NCBI GenBank assembly: GCA_034096865.1
Contig: JAWQFJ010015139.1
Coordinates: 2,501 to 12,500 of the forward strand
DNA from: Theodoxus fluviatilis
Taxonomy: Eukaryota > Mollusca > Gastropoda > Cycloneritida > Neritidae
DNA: 10,000 bases
Direction: 5' to 3'
Of the stretch, positions 1 through 8,140 are shown in pieces. The notes under the pieces were generated by a model that saw only the letters and a program-made list of their open reading frames with translations, made no database searches and was not told where the DNA came from. Numbering within the stretch: the first letter of the stretch is position 1; each line of letters opens with the position of its first letter. The translations under genes were made by a program, and so were the position numbers.

Positions 1-949
1 ATTTGCATAAATTTGTACATCTTTAATATAACATAATAGTATAATAAACAGAAGAAAAATTAGAATAAAAAGATTTTAAAGTGGCAATTTGTGGAAAAGG
101 TATTATTCAGTGTACAAAGGCTATTATCAAAATACAAGCACTATGACATTTATGTATTCTAATTTTGCACGTTTAAATGAAGTAATCTGCACACACAACA
201 ATACACACTCGTGATGCAATTTTGTATGAAGTAACTTGCGTCTTTAAGTAACTGAATGATCAAAGACGTTTCAATCTTACATAAAATCATAAATCGTACT
301 CATTGTGAGACCTTCTTTGTTATTAATCTATTTCAATCGTCTGCTTGTTGCCATATTGGTTCCATTAAATAATCACACATAATTGTCATTCATGTATCAA
401 TGCACAAGTGCTTGATCTTATATTGCTTAAAATAATAGAAACTATTCCAGAAGAATGGAGACGCAGACTTAATTGATTGCAACCTGCAGATTTATTATAA
501 GCAAGTCTTCTCAACGATGAGATAATTTTTTACTAGTGAAGCAAATACATGAAATATGGTTTTTTGTAATGATGCTTAAAAGTAGAATAACCATAAACCC
601 GATAGCCATGAAAAATGGAGTCAAAAGCTTTTGAATGATAGTGATCCATGGGCTAGGTTTCATTAGCCGAACAAATCAGTGATTGCGGATACAAAAACTA
701 GATGCTTTTATTATAAACTCTTCCATAAATTATTCCCAACTAATGGATGGTTAAAATTGTTGGAATTAAAGTGATCATAAATGCACTTTTTACAAAGGAA
801 ACAGAAAAGAAAACTCTTTAAACATTTTCCCATCACGAAGGTGATCTGACAAGACCTTTTCACTTCCAAGTCATCAAATTGTCTCAATAGGGTCGTCGAT
901 CGGGAGGGTAGCTATATTGGTTAGAAAGGGACTGGTTCGATTTGTGTCT
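1..949. other. AT-rich intergenic or intronic sequence, nothing recognised
   Basis: This stretch is AT-rich with frequent stops in all frames. I see no splice-flanked open segment, RNA gene, tandem array or long inverted repeat. It starts with ATTTGCAT at position 1, a match to the POU octamer, which can easily occur by chance in AT-rich DNA. The far right end may already belong to the retroposon-like unit that finishes at 1141, but I cannot place its 5' edge. Confidence 0.5.
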
Positions 950-1141
950 CCTTTACCTTGAAGAATATGACAACATCTTGATTGTACAATCTCTTGATTG
1001 GATGAATAATGATTTTATCATCAAAAGTCCATACATATCTCCCACTGACGCTCCATATTAAGCAATTCTCCTATCATGGAAGCTGAAATAAAGTATTGTA
1101 TTGTATTGTATTGTATTGTATTGTATTGTATTGTATTGTAT
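950..1141 (+). mobile_element. Possible 3' end of a non-LTR retroposon with a pentamer tail
   Basis: A polyadenylation-type hexamer AATAAA lies at 1087-1092 and is followed at once by a perfect run of GTATT/TATTG pentamers (1093-1141, about 9.8 copies). Some LINE- and SINE-type elements end in a short tandem repeat instead of poly(A), and this layout fits such an end in the plus orientation. I cannot see a reverse-transcriptase frame upstream, so this would be a truncated copy or a SINE. The left boundary is a guess and no target-site duplication was confirmed. A plain microsatellite next to a chance AATAAA is the alternative. Confidence 0.45.
1093..1141. repeat. (TATTG)n pentamer microsatellite, about 9.8 perfect copies
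   Basis: The unit GTATT repeats nine full times from 1093 to 1137 and partly to 1141, with no substitution. It begins directly after the AATAAA at 1087-1092. Confidence 0.95.
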
Positions 1142-1396
1142 ACTACAAAGACAGTCCTATTTAGTGTAACATTCATCTTTTAGAAGATGCTGTCTTGCAA
1201 ATTCCTAAAGAATATATAAGGGCAGCTACACTGATCTGTGGAGATCTCAATGCAAGGACAGTCTTTTGGATTTCGCATAATAGGGATTATGATTTCTTCT
1301 TTTACATACATTATTTAGAACGGAAAAAACACTTCAGACATTATTGTCAAATTTCCAATGGTCCCCATTTACATGCAAATGACACTGTCAAAAATA

Positions 1397-1411
1397 TCTC
1401 CTCTCTCTCTC

Positions 1412-1458
<47 letters not shown>

Positions 1459-1912
1459 TTTTCTCTCCTCCTCCTCCTCCTCCTCCTCCTCCTCCTCCTC
1501 CTCCTCCTCCTCCTCCTCCTCCTCCTCCTCCTCCTCCTCCTCCTCCTCCTCCTCCCCTTCCCCCTCCCCCTCCCCCTCCCTCTCCCCATCCCCCTCCCCT
1601 CCCCCTCCCCCTCCCCCTCCCCCTCCTCCTCCTCCTCCCCCTCCTCCTCCTCCTCCCCCTCCCCCTCCTCCTCCCCCTCCTCCTCCCCCTCCTCCTCCTC
1701 CTCCCCCTCCCCCTCCTCCTCCCCCTCTCCCCCTCCCCTCCCCCTCCTCCTCCTCCTCCTCCTCCTCCTCCTCCTCCTCCTCCTCCTCCTCCTCCTCCTC
1801 CTCCTCCTCCCCCTCCTCCTCCTCCTTCTCCTCCTCCTCCTCCTCCTCCTCCTCCTCCTCCTCCTCCTCCTCCTCCTCCTCCTCCTCCTCCTCCTCCTCC
1901 TCCTCCTCCTCC
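1397..1912. repeat. Compound polypyrimidine microsatellite: CT, TCC and CCCCCT blocks
   Basis: On the plus strand this is almost purely C and T. CT dinucleotides run from 1397 to 1456 with one A at 1414. TCC trinucleotides run from about 1466 to 1555. A C-rich block of CCCCCT-type hexamers mixed with TCC follows to about 1742, and TCC resumes to 1912 with a few interruptions (for example near 1811 and 1826). The only purines after the CT block are A at 1457 and A at 1588, so 1589-1912 is 324 bases of uninterrupted pyrimidine. Any reading frame here gives only poly-Ser, poly-Leu, poly-Pro or poly-Glu and is not a gene. Copy numbers may be unreliable, because such tracts are difficult to sequence and assemble. 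Confidence 0.97.
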
Positions 1913-1915
1913 ATG

Positions 1916-1983
<68 letters not shown>
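1916..1983. repeat. (ATC)n trinucleotide microsatellite, about 22 copies
   Basis: ATC triplets repeat without change from 1916 to 1983, directly after the end of the pyrimidine tract. The run then passes into irregular CATC/CAACC/CAATC mixtures (1984-2060). It gives poly-His, poly-Ile or poly-Ser depending on frame and is not evidence of a protein. Confidence 0.96.
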
Positions 1984-2050
1984 TCATCCATCATCATCAT
2001 CAATCATCCACCATCAATCATCAACCATCAACCATCAATCATCAACCATC

Positions 2051-2340
2051 GTCGATCATCATCGGTCATCATCGGTCATCATCGGTCATCATCGGTCATC
2101 ATCGGTCATCATCGGTCATCACCGGTCATCACCGATCATCATCGATCATCATCGATCATCATCAATCATCAACAATCATCAACAATCATCAACAATCATC
2201 AACAATCATCAACAATCATCAACAATCATCAACAATCATCAACAATCATCAACAATCATCAACAATCATCAACAATCATCAACAATCATCAACAATCATC
2301 AACAATCATCAACAATCATCAATCATCAATCATCAATCAT
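2051..2340. repeat. 10-bp tandem repeat array with a stepwise changing unit
   Basis: From 2061 the sequence has a strict 10-bp period. There are six copies of ATCGGTCATC (2061-2120), then single copies of ACCGGTCATC and ACCGATCATC, two of ATCGATCATC, one of ATCAATCATC, then fifteen copies of AACAATCATC (2171-2320). It closes with a shorter AATCATC period to about 2340. Each change of unit is a single substitution. The array appears to have grown out of the neighbouring ATC repeat. Confidence 0.95.
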
Positions 2341-2379
2341 CATTCGATAAATGCCATTCTGAACGTTTAAATAACTAGC

Positions 2380-2745
2380 TCACCACACCGGATTCCTGGT
2401 TCCTGTTATAATCAAAAGTTGACTTTCGCAATAAGCACTGGCTACACCATCAGGATCGCTGGAGTTCGTGTTCAGTATCTTGAAGGGTAGTTGTGTGAGG
2501 ACGTCTGCCATGCCATACTGATGGAATGAATGAGCCCGGCTTCCCTGTCACGTTGATCTTGCCGTTGGTATTTTTATTACCACCACCACCACTGGTTACT
2601 CCAGTATCTACTGGGCTCTTCGCCTGGCAGATTGACTTGTAAGCCAACCGAAAACCGTTATTTGTCTTTTGTTCGGCGCCACAGTTTCATTTACGGTTGC
2701 TTCCTGTTTGTCACGATTTATGGGTTTCCAATCCAAATCAATGCA
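2380..2745 (-). pseudogene. Fragments of protein-like reading frame, family unknown
   Basis: On the minus strand three overlapping pieces read like protein but sit in two frames. One piece is open from 2745 to 2611 and includes TVNETVAPNKRQITVF. A second piece is open from 2686 to 2450 and includes KSICQAKSPVDTG and a GGGG run. A third piece is open from 2535 to a TGA at 2380-2382 and includes MADVLTQLPFKILN, ending TRNPVW. No single frame covers the whole, and there is no clear GT-AG pair that would make the pieces exons, so I treat them as a decayed gene. I do not recognise the protein. The next fragments, from 2718 rightwards, lie on the same strand and may be the upstream part of the same relic. 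A viral or transposon origin is possible but unsupported, and some pieces may be chance openings. Confidence 0.33.
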
Positions 2746-3317
2746 TCAGGGATGGATTCCCTTTGATCATCAAGTGGATAGATACAGGTGGCAGCTTCCC
2801 AGCAAGGGTCTAAGAAAAGATCTACTGCTGCTAGAGATGCCACCTCTGAGCCTTTGAATGCAATGCGAAGTTAGTCGTCAGACGATGAACTCTAAATATT
2901 GACAATTTCGTCTGATAGGATCATTTCTTTTTTATCTTCTCGCATTCCTCTAGGTGTGTGGTGCGTTAGAACAATATTTTCTAGTGGCTGTCTTCCCGAA
3001 CGCCGTTTTGGCCACACCCTGTGGCGTCCTGAATGACTGGAGGTTCGTCTGGACGTTCCACTTGCAAGGCGCTGGGCTGCGTTGACTTCCGACGCCAGGA
3101 GACGAAAGCCACTGGTTCTGCCTTCTCGAGTCACGGTCTGGGTAGGCCTAGGATTCTGAGTGTAGACGTTTGGTTCCCAGTGAAGGTGGAGCATGGTCAG
3201 TCACATTTGGTGGGTCTTGCATTGGGAAAGCATCGCTGCCAGCATGAGAGCGATGTTTTTTTTCACGGTGTGTTGGTTAGTGGGGCGCTGCTTGTCTCGT
3301 CTACGTACTCTGCTCGG
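2718..3317 (-). pseudogene. Largely open minus-strand frame with three internal stops, unknown
   Basis: One minus-strand frame runs from 3317 down to a TAA at 2718-2720, 199 sense or interrupted codons, with internal stops only at 3201-3203 (TGA), 2892-2894 (TAG) and 2871-2873 (TAA). Recognisable stretches include KKNIALMLAAMLSQC near the start, a basic Arg-rich middle, and VDLFLDPCWEAATCIYPLDD near the end. By chance about nine stops would be expected in 200 codons. The exact complementary frame on the plus strand is also open (3033-3407), so the strand is not certain. I prefer minus because the better fragments on both sides are on minus. No family was recognised. Confidence 0.28.
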
Positions 3318-3496
3318 CTACTGTCAAACTGTTTGTCATCATGTCTCTCATCTCTAAAACCACAGCTTGTTACTTTTATAGTAAGCATCGTAAACCTGCT
3401 CCAATAGGACATTAAGAATTTTCGTACAGTCCCAAAAGCTTTAAGTTGTTTCTTTCCAAAAAACTTTTTTCATTCTTTTCTGCTCTTTTTTAATAT
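3318..3496. other. Gap between the two minus-strand relic blocks, nothing seen
   Basis: This short stretch has stops in all minus-strand frames and several T-rich runs (about 3440-3490). It may be decayed sequence of the same relic or a small insertion. Nothing can be named. Confidence 0.4.
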
Positions 3497-4623
3497 TCAA
3501 ACATTATCATCAGTATCGGTGATGAGACAAATTATGTCTTTGTTCAGTAAGAAAATGTTATTTCGTGGGTAATGACCATGCTCTGAGACTCGCTTGTGCA
3601 CCTCTTTACACAGGTGTAGGATTTCTGCAAGCACCTCTTTCGGTTTCTTCATTTCTGTCTCCAGCTGTTGGATTGTGCCTCTTATCTTGGCCATGTGTTC
3701 AGGGAATCTTTGCTGCCAGATGATAAGCAGAGGATCCATCTCTCGGAGCTTCTCCAATTGGCCTTGTGAATAGGCATCAGTAAAACTTGTATGTGTCTGC
3801 ACCTATACAGTAAGCACTGGATTGGCATGTATGTCCCTGCTTATTAGGTAGAGGACCGATAGATTGTGATTGTCCTAATCAACCATCGACAAGCGTGATT
3901 GGCAGACACACTCGACCGTGATAGGAGCATAAAAAATAATGCCTCGCATCGCTTCGCTCATAGCCAAATCTGAGACAAACAGTACTCCTCTGAGGTACTG
4001 AAAATTGTTGAAAACTGCAGTCATAAACTGTTTACTTTGAGGGTTACTCGGATCATCGGTTGTTCGACCTACACACCCCGCGTACACGTTTTGACCATAG
4101 TGATGTTTTTCTCCTTGGAGTGTAACCATTGTTTTTCTCAGTACGAGTCCGCTTGTCTAAAAAAAAGTGGGCCCCCTGTAATACCTCGCTGGGACTGCAT
4201 GTCAATTACGCGCGCGGCTATTAGCTTGCTGTGAGCCCGATGGGAGGTGCTGCGAAGGGTTAAGTATGGCATCGAGGGCTGTCCTTGCGTGAGAACTGTT
4301 CAGCTGCAGACGCGGTTGGTTGGTACAAATGGCCCATGTTTCTGGTATGCACCCAGCGTCACAAATGTGCAGTCAATTTGTGTGCACAACGGTTCTTGAT
4401 AAGAGCACGCCTCATGAGAAAGACGATCACGCGTATGCTCAGGGGATACCACCCCACAAAAGAATCCCAACAAACTATGATAGGTTAGTTGAAAGTTAAT
4501 TATGGTACAAGCAAGTTGCATTACAATAACATGCCAACACAATTCCAACATCACAAAACGAAAAACCGCGCAAAACGAGCATGCCCGAAGAAAGCGAACA
4601 GTCTCAAAGTCAATCAATGTCAA
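3497..4623 (-). pseudogene. Decayed protein-coding gene, about 370 codons, family unknown
   Basis: This is the best-supported coding relic in the left half. On the minus strand one frame is open from 4623 to a TGA at 4300-4302 and again to 4138-4140. A second frame is open from 4156 to 3500 except for TAG at 3875-3877 and TAG at 3803-3805. The two frames overlap only at 4138-4156, beside a run of eight A (plus strand, 4159-4166), a likely place for an indel. Visible pieces include QSQRGITGGPLFF before the shift, QNVYAGCVGRTTDDP and FNNFQYLRGVLFVSDLAMSE after it, and a charged helix-rich tail with PLLIIWQQRFPEHMAKIRG. The tail could form a coiled coil. I do not recognise the family. The 5' third (4490-4623) is the least convincing. 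An endogenous viral or transposon gene and an ordinary processed gene are both possible. Confidence 0.5.
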
Positions 4624-5800
4624 TTAAAGAAAAAAGAAACAATGAGTCAAAACAGCACAGTGGACCGGTTTTATAGGCCTTTCAGTTGTCACATTCTATG
4701 TTTTCCATCGAATGGTGTATGTAAAGTCCGACTTAGATTAAATAAGGCATCAGCTTTGTGATGCAAACATGAACCGTCATCGCGACCGCCTGTGAGGACA
4801 GAGATCCGTGCAACGAGTCACTTTAACACGCAAAGGTTAATGTTCCAATGAAAGGCAACACCGTGAGACCATTTACATGTTCTTCAAGTCCCACACGTTC
4901 CCAGCAAACGTTTAAGTGGCCAACACATCACAGCGATGAAAACTTGGAGCTCGCGCAAAAACGTCAGCCTCCAATGAGCGCACTCGCAAGACAGAGAGAA
5001 CACCTTTTCTTGAACTTCCAGGTTAGCGGTGCTGCTCAATGGTTGTTGTCTTTTTCAGTTTGCTTCACTTGCAGCTAATACAGAATAGGCTTGTACACCC
5101 ATGTTGTTGTTCGTTTAACAGTTCACTTCAGCTTGAGAGGTTCCTGGCAGACTTGGTGTGGCAGAAGTTAGTAATTGTGGAACCCAAGTCGCATGCTCCA
5201 ACTATCACTCCGTTCAAGACTTGGTGCTTTTTACGGTGCAATGTTGCAGGTTTTTCTTCCTTCGAATGATGAACGTTTATGTTGCTACATATCTAGTAAA
5301 TAATGGTAGTCTAATGATTTTGCAGGGATTTAATTTTGGCCTCATCGACTAGTTTGTGTTCTTGCTTGTTCTGTCAAAGTCAGTATCTGTCACAAGTTGT
5401 CCTTCCACTTTTGCTTCATTTCCCTAACATTGTTTAGTATTCTGTTTTGTGTTGGAGATAAACGTTTGGTATTTGTACATGGCACACATGCACACACAAA
5501 GAAGGTAACTGTCCATACGCATTGCTTGCATTTCTTTTTAATGCACGCCTATATCCCTGACAGCTCTATTGGCAACTTCCTATGCTGTATTCCATCGGCA
5601 CTTTGGGAACGCCATTGTGCCGCTGAAACGCTTGTAGAGGAATCATTAAGTACGTTGGCGTTTGGATGTATTTCAACTCACACGAGTGGAAGTATTATTG
5701 CACGCAGGCACAAGCAGGCGCGCGAGCGAGCATGCAAAGGTTCTTACAATCGCTCTCGCCTGTGTACCTGCTCACTCACTGCCAATAATCCACCCGATTT
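4624..5800. other. Unannotated stretch, no gene or RNA recognised
   Basis: Open segments of 64 to 90 codons occur on the plus strand (for example 4489-4761, 4848-5078, 5039-5352). They overlap in different frames, lack splice-site support and do not read like any domain I know. No tandem array, long inverted repeat or RNA fold was seen. Confidence 0.45.
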
Positions 5801-5803
5801 TTC

Positions 5804-5998
5804 ATTCATCCATCCATCCATCCATCCATGCATCTTTCCATCCATCCATCCATCCATCCATCCATCCATCCATCCATCCATCCATCCATCCCTCCATCCA
5901 TCCATCCATCCATCAGTTCATCCATCCCCACATCCTACCATCCATCCAACAATCTATTTTCTATCCATTGATCCAACCATTCATCAGTTTATCCATTT
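5804..5998. repeat. (ATCC)n tetranucleotide repeat with decaying right shoulder
   Basis: ATCC/CATC units run from about 5804 to 5914 with a break at 5828-5837 and one at 5891. A degenerate shoulder to about 5998 still shows scattered ATCCA words. The repeat ends some 60 bases before the proposed splice acceptor at 6060-6061. In one frame it gives a His-Pro-Ser-Ile repeat, which is not a protein domain. Confidence 0.92.
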
Positions 5999-6061
5999 GT
6001 CTGTTGATCCACATCCTTTTATAAGCTTATGAGAATCGAAACAGTATATGTCTTATTTTAG

Positions 6062-6206
6062 AACTCCAACCACGCCAGTGCAGGCAACGGGATTGGCAAT
6101 GTGACGGGGACAGTGACCAGTGGTGGACAGGCCTCCTGCTCTGTCACATGGTCAGCCTTCCCCAGCTACCCTCTCAACATCAGCCCTGTCCTCTGTGACG
6201 TGCAAG
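6062..6206 (+). CDS. Exon-like block, possible extracellular domain piece
   Basis: A GC-rich block stands out from AT-rich flanks. TTATTTTAG at 6053-6061 can serve as an acceptor, and CAAG/GTTGCC at 6203-6212 as a weak donor, giving a phase-1 end. The frame from 6062 is open for 48 codons and ends with one spare base. It contains GTVTSGGQASCSVTW (Cys at codon 26, Trp at 30) and two N-glycosylation sequons, NVT at codons 13-15 and NIS at 39-41, as expected for a secreted or cell-surface protein. If read on without splicing, the same frame reaches TAG at 6278-6280. The start is uncertain: an internal GTGCAG ending at 6083 would instead give phase 1 at both ends (6084-6206, 41 codons). Strand and base composition match the Ig exon at 8141, so both may be one gene. 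It is not a recognisable Ig fold by itself. Confidence 0.4.
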
Positions 6207-6787
6207 GTTGCCAATTTTGTTATCATTCCTACTATCTATCAGAGCTGCGTTGCACAGACGCGAAGTCCTGCAAGGCATAGGCCGATGTCAGCATGTGTCC
6301 AGAATCGCATACCTCCCCCCTCTACTGGAATGCTGCGGTCTTTGTGTTTTCTGGTCCTGCTCCAGGCACACCCGCACAGCCAGCCTCAAGCAGCATTTAC
6401 ACTGCCTTTACATCTGCTTTCACTATGTTCACATCGGCCTAATCCTCGCAGGATTCTAGCGTAAGATACGCGCCCCTGCTTTGGCATTGCAAATGTTTGT
6501 ATGCGCTTCGTTTATGTCTCCATGTCTTTATGCAGATCTAACAAATTCATTTAGTAAAATATCATCTTTTTTTCTTAAAGATTAAGACAGATTCAATTGT
6601 GACTTTTGGCACACATACTCACTAAGATAGTTGTGTGATTTTCTGGAATTTTAGTCGAAAATGTGTAGTTTCATACATTGTTTTAATATCCAAATTCCAT
6701 TTTGTTTTAATTCTAAATCACCAGGGGAAAATATGCCCAAGCCATGACATGATCTGACTTCGGTTAAAACGGAAATAGATATATCTG

Positions 6788-6805
6788 CATGCAAAAGTTT
6801 GCATG
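6788..6805. promoter_or_regulatory. Perfect palindrome of two octamer-like half sites
   Basis: CATGCAAA (6788-6795), spacer AG, then TTTGCATG (6798-6805) form a perfect 8-bp inverted repeat with a two-base spacer. Each arm contains ATGCAAA, seven bases of the POU octamer ATGCAAAT. A complete octamer in reverse, ATTTGCAT, lies at 6837-6844. This could be an intronic binding site. Chance is a real alternative. Confidence 0.3.
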
Positions 6806-7013
6806 TTATCGCGTGTGCCTGGGTTCGCGCCCACACATTTGCATATCTGTTCATGTGAATACACAGTTTTGACACCTAAATCTAAATGACAAAAGTTATG
6901 AGGAGAGATGGAACTGGGAAACATTGCTAACGGTTTTAATTCAGGTTTAATAAGTAAAATCAAATACTGCAATGAACAAATACCTAGAAATGAATGCTCT
7001 CACAATGACAAAT

Positions 7014-7021
7014 TGACGTCA
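7014..7021. promoter_or_regulatory. Consensus CRE (TGACGTCA) inside a 10-bp palindrome
   Basis: TTGACGTCAA at 7013-7022 is self-complementary and contains the full cAMP-response element TGACGTCA bound by CREB/ATF proteins in animals. No promoter is visible nearby, so function is unproven. Confidence 0.25.
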
Positions 7022-7396
7022 AAATTCCGCGAAAGTTGTGAAAACGTACTATCGCTTATGTTCAAGTCAGTGTTTTCATATTATAACTTAGATCAGTTTC
7101 AGTGTTGCATCTCCCTATGAGACATGGCCAGCTCTCCAGGCTGTCGAAGCCCACAGCAAGACATGTAGAGCACACCATGTTATTGTTGACATGTGATTCT
7201 TTTGTTCGTGTGACCGCATGTTTGCACGTTCAGATTCCGAGATATCATCATCTGGGGCGGAACATGCAGAAGCAATCCAAACACAGTATTAGCGGGATCA
7301 GAGGTGCGTGTAGTATCGAAAGATACAACACATGTTCAGAGAGGAGCGCTAAAGCGACGAGCACTCGCAAAGTCCAAAGTTGTTCTCCTACTTAAC

Positions 7397-7474
7397 CGCC
7401 CCCTGTGGGTTGGGGGTCAGAATAGACCCACCGCGTCTCTATAAGCGATTCGTAAGAGGCGAATATCTAGAGAC
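7397..7474. repeat. Compact element with two hairpins, possible short mobile repeat
   Basis: The first stem pairs GTGGGT (7405-7410) with ACCCAC (7426-7431). The second pairs GTCTCTA (7435-7441) with TAGAGAC (7468-7474), and inside it ATTCG (7448-7452) pairs with CGAAT (7460-7464) around a 7-base loop. All three are perfect. The block is GC-rich against AT-rich flanks. It has the look of a structured dispersed repeat (SINE, MITE or Helitron-type end), but only one copy lies in this window. Confidence 0.4.
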
Positions 7475-8039
7475 AAAGTGACTTGATTTGTGCTTACTCT
7501 ATGCTATTGTGATTTACGTGCTTAATGACCTTACATAGCCTACAAAGGCTGATAGGCTGTAAAACTCCATCCATCAACCTCCTACTCAAGCTTTCCACGC
7601 AGGCATCCGCCGGGAGCACTCATCTCTGAACATTCCTAATACCTTTTGAAACGGAACACACATCTGGTCCTGCAAATGATGCTTTTGGATTGCGTCTGCA
7701 AAACCCACCTCAGGTGTACCTTACAGTAGGGAGATGTCTAATTATGTGCAATGAGGCCTCATTTGACAATGTGAAGATTAACCAAGTCAGCAGTAAGCCT
7801 GCCACGTGTCTTTGTGGATTTCTCCTATCAACCAGGCTCTGCCACTTGATATATTTATAATGAATGTCGTTCAGTTGTTTCAGTACTGAGAGATACGCCT
7901 TGCTTACTGTTAGAGTTACTCTTGGGATGCCAAAAATTAATATACATGTATACACATACATTTTCTATATCTACATGACTTATATTGTATAGGTGTACTC
8001 AGTGATATAATGACACTATCAACATCCTTTGACTCTGAC

Positions 8040-8140
8040 CCCCATCCTCTTTCCCCTCCTTCTTCCCACCCTGGGTCCCTCCTCCTCCTCTTCTCCTTCC
8101 GCTCTTTTAATTCTAACAGCTCATTCCCAAATGTTTGCAG
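8040..8140 (+). other. Intron 3' end: pyrimidine tract, branch point and acceptor
   Basis: The plus strand is dominated by C and T from about 8040 to 8110. CTAAC at 8113-8117 fits a branch point 23 bases before the AG, and TTTGCAG at 8134-8140 is a strong acceptor. Together they fix the left boundary of the Ig exon. Confidence 0.7.

Larger units (their letters stand above)
6207..8140 (+). other. Putative intron between exon-like block and Ig exon
   Basis: This 1.9-kb stretch would be an intron if 6062-6206 and 8141-8427 belong to one gene. It is mostly AT-rich. It holds the palindrome at 6788-6805, a CRE-type site at 7014-7021 and the hairpin element at 7397-7474. Its 3' end is textbook: a pyrimidine-rich tract over about 8040-8110, a branch-point-like CTAAC at 8113-8117, and TTTGCAG ending at 8140. 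Confidence 0.4.

Noticed and set aside
2051..2340. A CRISPR-like array
   Set aside because: The period is only 10 bases with no unique spacers, so it is a simple tandem repeat.
1195..2370. Long open frames of up to 391 codons through the microsatellite, on both strands
   Set aside because: They are poly-Ser, Leu, Pro, His, Glu or Gly runs produced by periodic DNA with no stop-forming words. Several frames on both strands are open at once, and there is no domain.
3033..3407. A 124-codon plus-strand open frame
   Set aside because: It is the codon-aligned mirror of the minus-strand frame at 2718-3317, lacks splice or promoter signals, and neighbouring relic pieces are on minus. The strand choice is not fully certain.
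5397..6032. A 211-codon plus-strand open frame with a His-Pro-Ser-Ile repeat
   Set aside because: The second half is a translation of the ATCC microsatellite, and the first half has no recognisable domain.
7102..7395. A 97-codon plus-strand open frame preceded by an acceptor-like TTTCAG
   Set aside because: There is no domain-like wording and no convincing phase-matched donor, so the length is within chance expectation.
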